Assembly (NCBI RefSeq): GCF_023074185.1
Contig: NZ_JADPKY010000132.1
Span: 310,001-374,000, forward strand
Source of the DNA: Bradyrhizobium sp. 132
GTDB taxonomy: Bacteria; Pseudomonadota; Alphaproteobacteria; Rhizobiales; Xanthobacteraceae
Length of the DNA: 64,000 bases
Direction: 5' to 3'
The first letter of the stretch is position 1. Every line of letters starts with the position of its first letter. The translations under genes and the position numbers were made by a program. The notes beneath the pieces were generated by a model. It had not been told where the DNA came from. It saw only the letters and a program-made list of their open reading frames with translations, and did not search any database. Positions 16,137-23,781 of this stretch are shown here, piece by piece.

Positions 16137-16925
16137 CTACAGCCGAAACTCGTTGGTGAGCTCGCCGATGCCGTCGATCGCGACGGTCACCGTGTTCACC
16201 GGCTCTTTCATCACGCCGACGCCGACGGAGGTGCCGACGGCAATGAGGTCGCCGGGGAGCAGGGTCATGTCGTGGGAGATCTTGCTGACCAGTTCCTGCG
16301 CTGTGAAGATCATGTCCGATATCGGATAGTTCTGCCGCTCCGCGCCGTTGAGAATGGTGCGGACCACCAGCTTGGCCGGATCGAGACCGGTGGCGATGAC
16401 GGGACCGAACGGGCCGTAATCGTCGATGCCCTTGGCACGAGCCCATTGCGGGAACGTGGGATCGCTGGTCAGGATGTCGTTGGCGGTGATGTCGTTGACG
16501 CAGGTGTAGCCGAAGATGAAGCTGTCTGCTTCCGCCGGCGCGACGCGCGCGCAGGTCTTGCCGATGACGATGCCGAGCTCGCCCTCATATGTTGTCTTGC
16601 CGTCGTAATAAGAGGGACGGCGGATCACGGCGCCAGGTGTCGTGATGCTGGTGGTGGCCTTCAGCAGATAGAGCGGCTCCGGTGGCTCAGGCTGGTTGAG
16701 CTTGGCCGCGAGCGCGTGAAAATTATTCCAGAGCGCGACGATCTTGCTGGGCGCGCAGGGCGCGAGCAGCTCGACCTCCGACAGTGCCAGCGTCTTGCCG
16801 GTGGCTGCATGGCGGCCGAACATCTCGCCCTCGTGCACGCTGATGCCTGACGAATTCAGCGCGCCGAAGCCGGTCGCACCGCTGTTGCGGAAGCGGAGCC
16901 ATTGTTTCATCTCGCCAGCCATCAT
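16137..16925 (-). CDS. Fumarylacetoacetate hydrolase (FAH) family protein
   Basis: 262-residue FAH-fold enzyme. The signature metal-binding part is TTYEGELGIVIGK (acidic E-x-E) followed by FGYTCVNDITANDI, where the D of VNDIT is the third ligand; GDLIAVGTSVGVG lies near the end. Family members hydrolyse or decarboxylate 2-oxo/2,4-dioxo acids using Mg2+ or Mn2+. Its ATG overlaps the stop of the PanE-like gene by 4 bp (16922-16925), so the two are coupled and may act in one pathway. The actual substrate is unknown. Confidence 0.88.
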   Translation of the reverse strand: MMAGEMKQWLRFRNSGATGFGALNSSGISVHEGEMFGRHAATGKTLALSEVELLAPCAPSKIVALWNNFHALAAKLNQPEPPEPLYLLKATTSITTPGAVIRRPSYYDGKTTYEGELGIVIGKTCARVAPAEADSFIFGYTCVNDITANDILTSDPTFPQWARAKGIDDYGPFGPVIATGLDPAKLVVRTILNGAERQNYPISDMIFTAQELVSKISHDMTLLPGDLIAVGTSVGVGVMKEPVNTVTVAIDGIGELTNEFRL

Positions 16926-17941
16926 GCCACCGCCAGTGCGCGTGGATCTGATGGCGTCGTGATGCCGTCATAGAGACCGGCGATGCGGGCGCGCTGGGTC
17001 ACCATCGCCAGCACCGAGTCGAGCGCGGGGGTGGCGACGCCGGTGAGGCGGCCCATCTCCTGCACGACGGTGACGAGCGGGTCGATCTCCATCGGACGGC
17101 CGCGCTCGAGATCCTGGAGCATCGAAGTCTTGTGCGCGCCGACCTTGCGCGCGCCCTCGATGCGGCGCTCGACGTCGACGCGGAATTTGACGCCGAACGT
17201 CTCGGCGATGCCTTGCGTCTCCATCATGATCGCGCGCGACAGCGCGCGGGTGGCGGGATCGGTGCAGATCACGTCGAGCGTTGCATGGGTCAGCGCGCTG
17301 ATCGGGTTGAAGCAGACATTGCCCCACAGCTTCAGCCAGATCTCGTCGCGGATGCGGTCGAGCACGGGCGCTTTCAGCCCGGCGGCGATGAAGAGATCGG
17401 CGAGGCGTTGCACGTCCGGGGTGATTTCACCGGAGGGCTCGCCGAGCGGGAAATTGTTGCCGTAGACGTGGCGGATCACGCCGGGCGCCTCGATTTCGGT
17501 GGCGGGGTAGACGATGCAACCGATGGCGCGCCCGGCGCCGATTTCGCGCCACTGCCGTCCGCCGGGGTCGATGCTCTCCAGCGTCGCGTTCTCGTATTGG
17601 CCGCCGTGCTTGTAGAAGTACCAATAGGGGATGCCGTTGACGGCGGTGACGATGCGGGTGTGGGGTCCGAGCAGCGGCTGCATCTTCTCGATCACGCCGG
17701 TGATCGAGTGCGCCTTCAGCGTGATGATGATGTAGTCCTGCACGCCGAGCTCGGCGGGATCGTCAGTGCAGCGCGGATGCACGGTGTGCTTCTCCTCGCC
17801 CGCGAGCAGCGTCAAGCCGCGCTCGCGCATCGCGGCGAGGTGGGCGCCGCGTGCGATGAGACTGACGTCGGCGCCAGCGCGCGCGAGCTGAACCCCGAGA
17901 TATCCGCCGATCGCGCCGGCGCCGTAGATGCAGATCTTCAT
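16922..17941 (-). CDS. PanE/ApbA-family 2-dehydropantoate 2-reductase-like protein
   Basis: 339-residue NADP-dependent reductase. The Rossmann motif is N-terminal (MKICIYGAGAIGGYLGVQLA, GxGxxG), followed by LKAHS with the family's catalytic lysine and the C-terminal helical domain (LKLWGNVCFNPISALTHAT). The start is the ATG at 17939-17941; upstream in-frame sequence lacks such a start context. A palindrome, GACCAA-AA-TTGGTC, sits at 17955-17968. Besides ketopantoate reduction, a PanE homologue (PanE2) reduces oxalyl-CoA to glyoxylate in Methylobacterium extorquens; the nearby oxalate genes make that a possible but unproven role. Confidence 0.85.
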   Translation of the reverse strand: MKICIYGAGAIGGYLGVQLARAGADVSLIARGAHLAAMRERGLTLLAGEEKHTVHPRCTDDPAELGVQDYIIITLKAHSITGVIEKMQPLLGPHTRIVTAVNGIPYWYFYKHGGQYENATLESIDPGGRQWREIGAGRAIGCIVYPATEIEAPGVIRHVYGNNFPLGEPSGEITPDVQRLADLFIAAGLKAPVLDRIRDEIWLKLWGNVCFNPISALTHATLDVICTDPATRALSRAIMMETQGIAETFGVKFRVDVERRIEGARKVGAHKTSMLQDLERGRPMEIDPLVTVVQEMGRLTGVATPALDSVLAMVTQRARIAGLYDGITTPSDPRALAVA

Positions 17942-18003
17942 GGAATCCTCGCGGGACCAAAATTGGTCGTTCGTTCGATCGTTCACGCCACAGGCTCTCT
18001 GCA

Positions 18004-18128
18004 CCTCTCCCGCTTGCGGGAGAGGTCGACGCGCTCGAAGAGCGCGGCGGGTGAGGGCTCTATCCTCCTGGGGAGTCTTCCTAGCGGAGAGACCCTCTCC
18101 CCAACCCTCTCCCGCAAGCGGGAGAGGG
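18004..18128. repeat. RIME-like dispersed repeat with CTCTCCCGC hairpins
   Basis: Two short hairpins, CCTCTCCCGCTTGCGGGAGAGG at 18004-18025 and its counterpart at 18105-18128, flank a GC-rich spacer. This type of repeat is frequent between rhizobial genes. It lies between the PanE-like gene and the CBS-domain gene and could also act as a transcription terminator for the latter. Confidence 0.65.
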
Positions 18129-18175
18129 GGCGCCCTTTTTCCGTGGCTTCAGTTCCAAGAAGTGCGGCGACGCCT

Positions 18176-18604
18176 TCAGGCTGCTGCTTGCGGCGTGCGG
18201 TTGAGCGCTTCGTCCATGGCAGCGGCGATGTCGCGCATGCTGACGACCGAGACCAGACTGTAATCGTCGATGACAGGCAGGTGGCGGATGTGATTCTGGT
18301 TCATCAGATGGCGGATGTGCTCGATCGTGTCGCTCGACGTGCAGGACACGAGCTGCTGCACCGAGACCAGCTGCGAGACCTTGACGTTGACGGCATTGGC
18401 GCCGTGCTCGGCGACGGCGCGCACGACGTCGCGCTCGGTGAACATGCCGACCGCGGTGTTCCCCTCGGAGCGGACCACGTCCTTCACCACCAGTGCGCTG
18501 ATATTGTTGGCGCGCATCAGCTTGGCGGCGATACCCACCGTTTCGTTCATTCGCACCGTGACAACGCGCGGTGTCTTCTTGCGCAGAATGTCTCCGACCA
18601 GCAT
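18176..18604 (-). CDS. Tandem CBS-domain protein
   Basis: 142-residue protein made almost wholly of a CBS pair: domain 1 about 8-65 (TVRMNETVGIAAKLMRANNIS, GMFTERDVVRAV) and domain 2 about 75-132 (SCTSSDTIEHIRHLM, LPVIDDYSLVSVVSMRDIA). Such stand-alone pairs bind adenine nucleotides and regulate partner proteins. The ATG at 18602-18604 follows an AGGGAGG Shine-Dalgarno. The operator-like palindrome at 18638-18654 lies 34 bp upstream and is shared with the oxalate transport genes, so it may be induced with oxalate metabolism. Partner unknown. Confidence 0.88.
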   Translation of the reverse strand: MLVGDILRKKTPRVVTVRMNETVGIAAKLMRANNISALVVKDVVRSEGNTAVGMFTERDVVRAVAEHGANAVNVKVSQLVSVQQLVSCTSSDTIEHIRHLMNQNHIRHLPVIDDYSLVSVVSMRDIAAAMDEALNRTPQAAA

Positions 18605-18637
18605 TGCAACCTCCCTGGGTGAATGTTGAGGCAAGTG

Positions 18638-18654
18638 TGGTATACATAATGCCA
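18638..18654. promoter_or_regulatory. Putative GntR operator upstream of the CBS gene
   Basis: TGGTATACATAATGCCA, matching TGGYAT-N5-ATGCCA in 12 of 12 half-site positions. It is one of six such sites; see the finding on the regulon. Confidence 0.65.
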
Positions 18655-18734
18655 ATGGTCAAGCGTTGGATTTGGCTGATCCGAAAAATCTTGCGGCAGC
18701 ACTGCTGACGTTTGCCGTTCCCCAAAAGCAAAAA

Positions 18735-18762
18735 GAAAGGGGCGCATCGCTGCGCCCCTTTC
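18735..18762 (-). terminator. Terminator of the first OxlT-like gene
   Basis: A perfect 12-bp stem, GAAAGGGGCGCA/TGCGCCCCTTTC, with a TCGC loop. Read on the minus strand it is followed by a T-run (TTTTTGC). It lies 24 bp after the antiporter stop and separates it from the CBS gene. Confidence 0.85.
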
Positions 18763-18786
18763 TCAACCGAGCAAGGTGTGTGGCCG

Positions 18787-20109
18787 TTACGCCGTCTCGG
18801 TCGTGGCGTTAGCCGTCGCGGCGTTGACGCTCTCGGCTTCCTTGCCGAGGATGAAGGAGCGGCGCATCGGCTTGATCACGAACAGCGCCATCAGCGCCGC
18901 CGTCGCGTTCAGCGCCACCGCGACCACGAACACGGCTTTCCACCCGTACGTCGCCGAGATCACGCTGGCGAGCGGAACGAGCAGGGATGCCGTGCCCTTC
19001 GCGGTGTAGAGCATGCCGTTGTTTGTGGTTGCGAACTTCGAGCCGAAGGTGTCGCCGCAGGTTGCGGGGAACAACGAGTAGATCTCACCGAACACGCCGA
19101 AATAGACTGCGGTCGCGAGCACGAAGACGACCGGCACGTGGCCATAGGACGACAGCGTCAGCAACATCAGCGCGGCGGTGCCGAAGGCGATGAACATGGT
19201 GTTCTCGCGGCCGATCGTGTCGGAGACGAAGCCGAAGAAGGGGCGTCCGAAACCGTCGAAGATGCGGTCGAGCGAGATCGCGAACGTCAGTGCCGCCATC
19301 TGGAAGCCTGCAAGCGTCACCGGCGTGTCGGCGATCTTGAAGTCGTGCGCGATCGGGGCGATCTGCGCCGCGGTCATCAGGCCGCCGGAGGCGACCATGA
19401 CGAAGACGAGATACATTACCCAGAAAATAGGGGCGCGCAGCACCTGCGGCGGGGTGAAGTCGATCTTGGTCTGCGGCAGATTGAGCTGCCTCTTCTTCGG
19501 CGGGATCGAAATCCGCGGCGGCTGGATGAAGAAGGCGAGCACGAAGACGATCACGCCCTGGCCGATGCCGAAGGTGAAGAACGCGTGCTGATAGCCGCTC
19601 GTTGCGATCATGGTCGCGATCGGCACGATGGTGAGCGCGGCGCCTGCGCCGAAGCCGGCGGCAGTTGCGCCGGCGGCAAGGCCGCGGCGGTCGGGAAACC
19701 ACTTCAGCGCGTTGCCGACGCAGGTGCCGTACACCGCGCCCGCGCCCATGCCCCCGATGATCGCGGCCGCATAGAGCAAAGTGAGGCTATCGGCGTAGGA
19801 GTTGAGAATCCACGACAGCGTGATCATGACGCCGCCGAACATGATGACGAGGCGCGGGCCGTATTTGTCGACGAACCAGGCCTCGATCGGCACCAGCCAG
19901 GTTTCGGTGACGACGAAGATGGTGAAAGCGAGCTGGATCGCGGCGCGGCCCCAGTGGTGCGTATGATCGATCGGATCGACGAACAGCGTCCAGCCGTATT
20001 GCAGATTGGCGATCATCGCCATGCAGACGATGCCCATGACGAGCTGGAGCCAACGGAAACCTGTGCGAAGAGGCGCGGCCGTGACGGCGCCGTCGGTGCC
20101 GGAAATCAT
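18787..20109 (-). CDS. oxlT: OxlT-like oxalate/formate MFS antiporter (copy 1)
   Basis: 440-residue, 12-helix major facilitator protein of the oxalate/formate antiporter family. Family signatures are WLVPIEAWFVDKYGPRLVIM early on, GTCVGNALKWFPDRRGLAAG in the middle, GRPFFGFVSDTIGRENTMF between helices 8 and 9, and MLYTAKGTASLLVPL. The lysine in YTAKG corresponds to the substrate-binding lysine of OxlT. It probably exchanges oxalate for formate or imports oxalate. The ATG at 20107-20109 gives MISGTDG; the frame is open upstream into the promoter. The operator at 20206-20222 lies 97 bp upstream. It is clearly paralogous to the next gene. Confidence 0.9.
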   Translation of the reverse strand: MISGTDGAVTAAPLRTGFRWLQLVMGIVCMAMIANLQYGWTLFVDPIDHTHHWGRAAIQLAFTIFVVTETWLVPIEAWFVDKYGPRLVIMFGGVMITLSWILNSYADSLTLLYAAAIIGGMGAGAVYGTCVGNALKWFPDRRGLAAGATAAGFGAGAALTIVPIATMIATSGYQHAFFTFGIGQGVIVFVLAFFIQPPRISIPPKKRQLNLPQTKIDFTPPQVLRAPIFWVMYLVFVMVASGGLMTAAQIAPIAHDFKIADTPVTLAGFQMAALTFAISLDRIFDGFGRPFFGFVSDTIGRENTMFIAFGTAALMLLTLSSYGHVPVVFVLATAVYFGVFGEIYSLFPATCGDTFGSKFATTNNGMLYTAKGTASLLVPLASVISATYGWKAVFVVAVALNATAALMALFVIKPMRRSFILGKEAESVNAATANATTETA

Positions 20110-20205
20110 CAAGAACCTCCCAAGCGCCTGTCTGTTCGACACCGGTTGCAAGATGACCTGATGTCGCAATATTGTGGCTTATCGTCGCAAGCGCGGCGGG
20201 GACTT

Positions 20206-20222
20206 TGGTATACCATATTCCA
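20206..20222. promoter_or_regulatory. Putative GntR operator upstream of antiporter copy 1
   Basis: TGGTATACCATATTCCA. One mismatch (T for G) from the TGGYAT-N5-ATGCCA palindrome. Confidence 0.65.
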
Positions 20223-20308
20223 GATTGCAAGCCCTAACTTGGCGCCCTGGTGACAAAAGGCGGGTTCCATTGGGAAAAACTGGGCTCGCGAAAGCTTCGC
20301 GCAAAACG

Positions 20309-20337
20309 AAAACGCCCGGCCTGAGGCCGGGCGTTTT
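20309..20337. terminator. Terminator of the second OxlT-like gene
   Basis: An uninterrupted stem from AAACGCCCGGCC to GGCCGGGCGTTT with loop TGA, flanked by A-runs and T-runs so that it could work in both directions. It lies just after the antiporter copy 2 stop at 20365. Confidence 0.85.
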
Positions 20338-20364
20338 GCGCAAGAAGCGCTTTTGGAGCGTGTG

Positions 20365-21651
20365 TCAGATAGTCGATTGCGCGACCACGACCTTGCGCCA
20401 GGGCTTGAGCACCGCGATCGCCAGCGCCGAGGCCAGGATGTTGGCGCCGGCCGCGATGATGAACACGTGGTCCCAACTGCCCGACGACTGCTGCATGTAG
20501 TTGCCGATCGGGACCAGCAGCGAGGCCGTACCCTTCGCCGTGTAGAGCAGGCCCGCATTGGTGGTCGCGAACTTGGCGCCGAACGTGTCGGTGCAGGTCG
20601 AGGGGAACAGCGAGTAGATCTCACCCCAGGCAAAGAACACGAAGCCCGAGAGCAGCACAAACCAGAGCGGATCGTGGCCCCAGAGGTAGAGCATCCAGAT
20701 GCCGATGCCTTCCATACCGAAGGCGATGAACATCGTGTTCTCGCGTCCGATCATGTCGGAGATCCAGCCGAAGAACGGACGCGTCAGGCCGTTGAGCACG
20801 CGGTCGATCGTGGCCGCGAAAGTCACCGCGGTCATCGTCACCGCCATCAGCGTGACCGGCACGTTGTCGACCTTCCAGTCGAGCGCGATCGGCTTCAGGT
20901 TCGCCGTCACCATCAGGCCGCCGGCGCCGACGATCACGAACATGAAGTACATCAGCCAGAAGATCGGCTGACGCAGGACCTCGGTCGGCTGGTAGTTGCG
21001 GCGCGTCTGCACCAGCGCGGCGTTCGCGACCACGCTCGGCACCTGACCTGCTTTCGGCGCGAGCAGGAAGAAGGCGAGGATGCAAATGACAATGCCCTGG
21101 CCGAGACCGAAATAGAGGAAGGTGGTCTGGAACCCACTATCCTTGATCATGGCCTGGATCGGCGCGACCGTGAGCGCGGAGCCCGCGCCGAAGCCGGCAG
21201 CCGTGATGCCGGCGGCAAGGCCGCGCTTGTCAGGAAACCATTTCAGCGCATTGCCGACGCAGGTGCCATAGACGCCGCCCGCGCCGATGCCCGCGATGAT
21301 CATGCCGAGATAGAAGCCGTTGAGCGTGGTGGCCTGGGCATTGATCGCCCAGCCGATGGCGCACAGCACGCCGCAGATGAGCACGACGAGGCGCGGGCCG
21401 TATTTGTCGACGAACCAGCCTTCGACCGGCACGAGCCAGGTCTCGAACAGCACGAACAGTGTGAAGGCCCATTGGATCGACGCGCGATCCCAGCCGAATT
21501 TCTTCTGGATGTCGGGGACGAAGAACGTCCAGCCGTATTGATAGTTGGCGATCATCACCATCGCCCCGACCCCGACCGCCAGTTGCGTCCAGCGATACGT
21601 GTCGCTAACGCGCGCAGCTGTAGGGGCGGTTGCTTGCACCATGTCCGTCAT
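20365..21651 (-). CDS. oxlT: OxlT-like oxalate/formate MFS antiporter (copy 2)
   Basis: 428-residue paralogue of copy 1 with the same signatures: WLVPVEGWFVDKYGPRLVVL, GTCVGNALKWFPDKRGLAAG, TRPFFGWISDMIGRENTMF and LLYTAKGTASLLVPIGNYM, including the OxlT-type lysine. Twelve transmembrane helices are expected in the inner membrane. The ATG at 21649-21651 (MTDMVQAT) follows GGGAGG. The operator palindrome at 21703-21719 is 52 bp upstream and a strong terminator follows the gene, so it is probably its own transcript. Two adjacent separately controlled copies suggest different affinity or direction (oxalate in, formate exchange), which the sequence does not settle. Confidence 0.9.
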   Translation of the reverse strand: MTDMVQATAPTAARVSDTYRWTQLAVGVGAMVMIANYQYGWTFFVPDIQKKFGWDRASIQWAFTLFVLFETWLVPVEGWFVDKYGPRLVVLICGVLCAIGWAINAQATTLNGFYLGMIIAGIGAGGVYGTCVGNALKWFPDKRGLAAGITAAGFGAGSALTVAPIQAMIKDSGFQTTFLYFGLGQGIVICILAFFLLAPKAGQVPSVVANAALVQTRRNYQPTEVLRQPIFWLMYFMFVIVGAGGLMVTANLKPIALDWKVDNVPVTLMAVTMTAVTFAATIDRVLNGLTRPFFGWISDMIGRENTMFIAFGMEGIGIWMLYLWGHDPLWFVLLSGFVFFAWGEIYSLFPSTCTDTFGAKFATTNAGLLYTAKGTASLLVPIGNYMQQSSGSWDHVFIIAAGANILASALAIAVLKPWRKVVVAQSTI

Positions 21652-21702
21652 AAAGCCTCCCGTGGCGCCTCTCATTTTTCTGCGAGCGCTGGAACGGCAT
21701 TC

Positions 21703-21719
21703 TTGTATGCATTATGCCA
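21703..21719. promoter_or_regulatory. Putative GntR operator upstream of antiporter copy 2
   Basis: TTGTATGCATTATGCCA. One half-site mismatch from TGGYAT-N5-ATGCCA. Confidence 0.6.
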
Positions 21720-21886
21720 AGCTTCAAGCGCTGGTCCGGTCACCGTGCGCAAATGCCGCAGTACCTTGACCGGTTGCGGCTGTGACTCAGGCCAGCACAA
21801 GTAGAAATGGGCCCGTCCTGCGGGGCCATTCATCAAAAGTAGTATGCGAACCGGTCTGAAACCGTCGCGCTCCTGGCAGCGCGGGC

Positions 21887-22024
21887 TTACAGGCCGAAAC
21901 GGGGGAGGTCGCCGTTGTGATTCGAAATCTCGGCGCTCGCCATCAGAAGGCGGTCGATCGTCGCCATCAGGCGGGCGAACAGCGAGGAGGACGGTGCGAG
22001 AGCGACGGCAGCGGTCTTGGACAT
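21887..22024 (-). CDS. 45-residue protein, candidate new member of the oxalate regulon
   Basis: A short gene read as MSKTAAVALAPSSSLFARLM... and ending NHNGDLPRFGL, TAA at 21887-21889. The ATG at 22022-22024 follows AAGGGA with seven bases between. The middle (SSLFARLMATIDRLLMASAEI) is an amphipathic helix; no signal peptide or Cys is present. Composition and the defined C-terminal tail look like a real protein, and I believe similar small proteins occur in Bradyrhizobium. It is preceded by an operator palindrome (22080-22096) and stands directly upstream of antiporter copy 2. Function unknown; a regulator or partner of the antiporter or the CoA enzymes is a guess. Confidence 0.68.
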   Translation of the reverse strand: MSKTAAVALAPSSSLFARLMATIDRLLMASAEISNHNGDLPRFGL

Positions 22025-22079
22025 TGGAAATCCCTTCTTGAGACGGTCAGTATTGCTGTCTCATTTCAAAGGACAATCT

Positions 22080-22096
22080 ATGTATACCAGATGCCA
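22080..22096. promoter_or_regulatory. Putative GntR operator upstream of the 45-residue gene
   Basis: ATGTATACCAGATGCCA; the right half-site is exact, the left has two mismatches from TGGYAT-N5-ATGCCA. The inner TATACCA agrees with the other sites. Confidence 0.55.
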
Positions 22097-22224
22097 CTGT
22101 CTACGCATGCCATTGCATGGCAGCATGCGACATCCCGCATTGCAACATAACGCGGGTTAATGGGGCCGTTTCGCGCTTAACGTCCTCCTGGACAGCCGAA
22201 ACGCGGTGTTTGGCGGTCCGGCAG

Positions 22225-22272
22225 GGTCTTGGCAGGGCAAGGTCTTGGCAGGGCAAGGTCTTGGCAGGGCAA
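22225..22272. repeat. Tandem repeat, three exact copies of a 16-bp unit
   Basis: GGTCTTGGCAGGGCAA occurs three times head to tail with no mismatch, after a partial copy (GGCAGGGTCTT overlap at 22220). It lies 52 bp before the Hsp70-like start. Confidence 0.9.
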
Positions 22273-22323
22273 GGCAAAGCCGTTAGTGGTCTGCCCCCTT
22301 CCAATCATCTGTCAGAGTGGTTC

Positions 22324-23655
22324 ATGTCGAGCGCCTCGCCCGCCGTCTCGATCGGCATCGATTTTGGGACCAGCAACACGGTCGTAGCCATTGCAGCGGA
22401 CGACCGCCGGGTCGAGGCCATCCGTTTCGACCATGGCGGACAGCGCCACAGCGTCTTTGTCTCGGCGCTGTGCTTCTGGGAGGACCGGCCGGGAGCCGGG
22501 GCCCAGGCCGAAGGCGGCCCTTGGGCGATCGAGCAGTTCCTCGAAGGGCGCCACGTCTACCGCTTCCTCCAGTCGTTCAAGACCTTCGCGGCGAGCTCGA
22601 GCTTCAACACCACCCAGGTGTTCCGGCAGCGCTACAAGTTCGAGGATATTCTGGCGGCGTTCCTGCGGACGCTGGCGCGCCATGGCGGCGACAAATTCGG
22701 CTTCGAGACGTCGACCATCACGGTCGGCCGCCCGGTGCGCTTCGCCGGCGGCAATCCCGACGAAGCGCTGGCGATGCAGCGCTACCGGACCGCGTTCGAG
22801 CGCCTTGGCGCCGGTCACGCGCGCTATGTCTACGAGCCGGTCGGCGCCGCGTTCTCGTTCGCCCGCCGGCTGGAGCGCGACGCCACCGTGCTGGTCGCGG
22901 ATTTTGGCGGCGGCACCAGCGATTTCTCCGTGATGCGTTTCTCGCGCAAAGGCGGCAGCTTGCGTGCCGAGCCGCTCGGCCATGCCGGCATCGGCATTGC
23001 GGGCGACACCTTCGATTACCGCATCGTCGACCATGTCGTTTCGCCGCGCCTCGGCAAAGGCTCCAGCTTCCGCTCGTTCGACAAGGTGCTGCCGATCCCC
23101 ACCGGCCACTACACCAATCTCGCTCGCTGGCATCAGCTCGCGATGATGAAGAGCAACGGCGACCTGCGCGAGCTCCGGGAGCTTGCGCGCACCGCGGTGA
23201 AGCCGGCTCTGCTCGAGGACTTCATCACCATCGTCGATCTCGACCTCGGCTTTTCGCTGTACCGCGCGGTGTCCGACGCCAAGGTCGCGTTGTCGGCGCA
23301 GGACCAGGTCGAATTCCGCTTCAAGGGCGGCGGGGTCGACATTGGCTCGACCATTACACGGAAGAATTTTGAAGCCTGGATTGGCGACGATATCGCGAGG
23401 CTCGGGGCCACCGTCGACAAGGTGCTGGGCGAAGCCGGCATCACCGCGCGCGAAATTGAGAAGGTATTTTTGACCGGCGGCACGTCCTTCGTCCCCGCTG
23501 TCCGAAAACTGTTCGCCGAGCGGTTCGGCAACGAACGGCTGATGTCGGGCGACCAGTTCGAGTCGATTGCCTACGGCCTGGCCTTGATCGGACACAGCCC
23601 CGACCCGGAGCGCTGGACCGCAAGCGGCGGGCTGGAGTCGAGGGTGGGCGCGTAA
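22324..23655 (+). CDS. Hsp70-family (YegD-like) ATPase-domain protein
   Basis: 443-residue protein with an actin-fold ATPase: phosphate loop SIGIDFGTSNTVVAI (about 9-23), second phosphate loop VADFGGGTSDFSVM (about 196-209) and adenosine-site VFLTGGTSFVPAVRKLF (about 382-398). The substrate-binding domain and lid of DnaK are missing, so it resembles E. coli YegD and related Hsp70-like proteins of unclear role. The ATG at 22324 is chosen because the upstream frame reads through a tandem repeat. No co-chaperone gene lies nearby, and no operator clearly belongs to this strand. Confidence 0.88.
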   Translation: MSSASPAVSIGIDFGTSNTVVAIAADDRRVEAIRFDHGGQRHSVFVSALCFWEDRPGAGAQAEGGPWAIEQFLEGRHVYRFLQSFKTFAASSSFNTTQVFRQRYKFEDILAAFLRTLARHGGDKFGFETSTITVGRPVRFAGGNPDEALAMQRYRTAFERLGAGHARYVYEPVGAAFSFARRLERDATVLVADFGGGTSDFSVMRFSRKGGSLRAEPLGHAGIGIAGDTFDYRIVDHVVSPRLGKGSSFRSFDKVLPIPTGHYTNLARWHQLAMMKSNGDLRELRELARTAVKPALLEDFITIVDLDLGFSLYRAVSDAKVALSAQDQVEFRFKGGGVDIGSTITRKNFEAWIGDDIARLGATVDKVLGEAGITAREIEKVFLTGGTSFVPAVRKLFAERFGNERLMSGDQFESIAYGLALIGHSPDPERWTASGGLESRVGA

Positions 23656-23781
23656 GCGCTGTGAGACTGGGCTCGATCGCTTGCTCCGCTTCCGGACAGG
23701 ACTATCGCATTCAAGGCTGTTCTCTGCCGCCCATCCTTCGAGACGCCCGCCTTTGGCGCGCGCTCGGCTCCGCGTGGGACG

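Larger units (their letters stand above)
22025..22323. other. Promoter region with stacked palindromes and a tandem repeat
   Basis: Gene-free stretch between the divergent 45-residue gene and Hsp70-like gene. It holds TGAGAC/GTCTCA (22039-22063), the operator at 22080-22096, a second dyad TGCCAT-TGC-ATGGCA (22108-22122) and a 3 x 16-bp tandem repeat (22225-22272). No gene seen. Confidence 0.6.

Noticed and set aside
21844..22041. 65-codon plus-strand frame opposite the 45-residue gene
   Set aside because: Arg/Ser/Gly-rich shadow; the minus strand has the ribosome site and protein-like composition.
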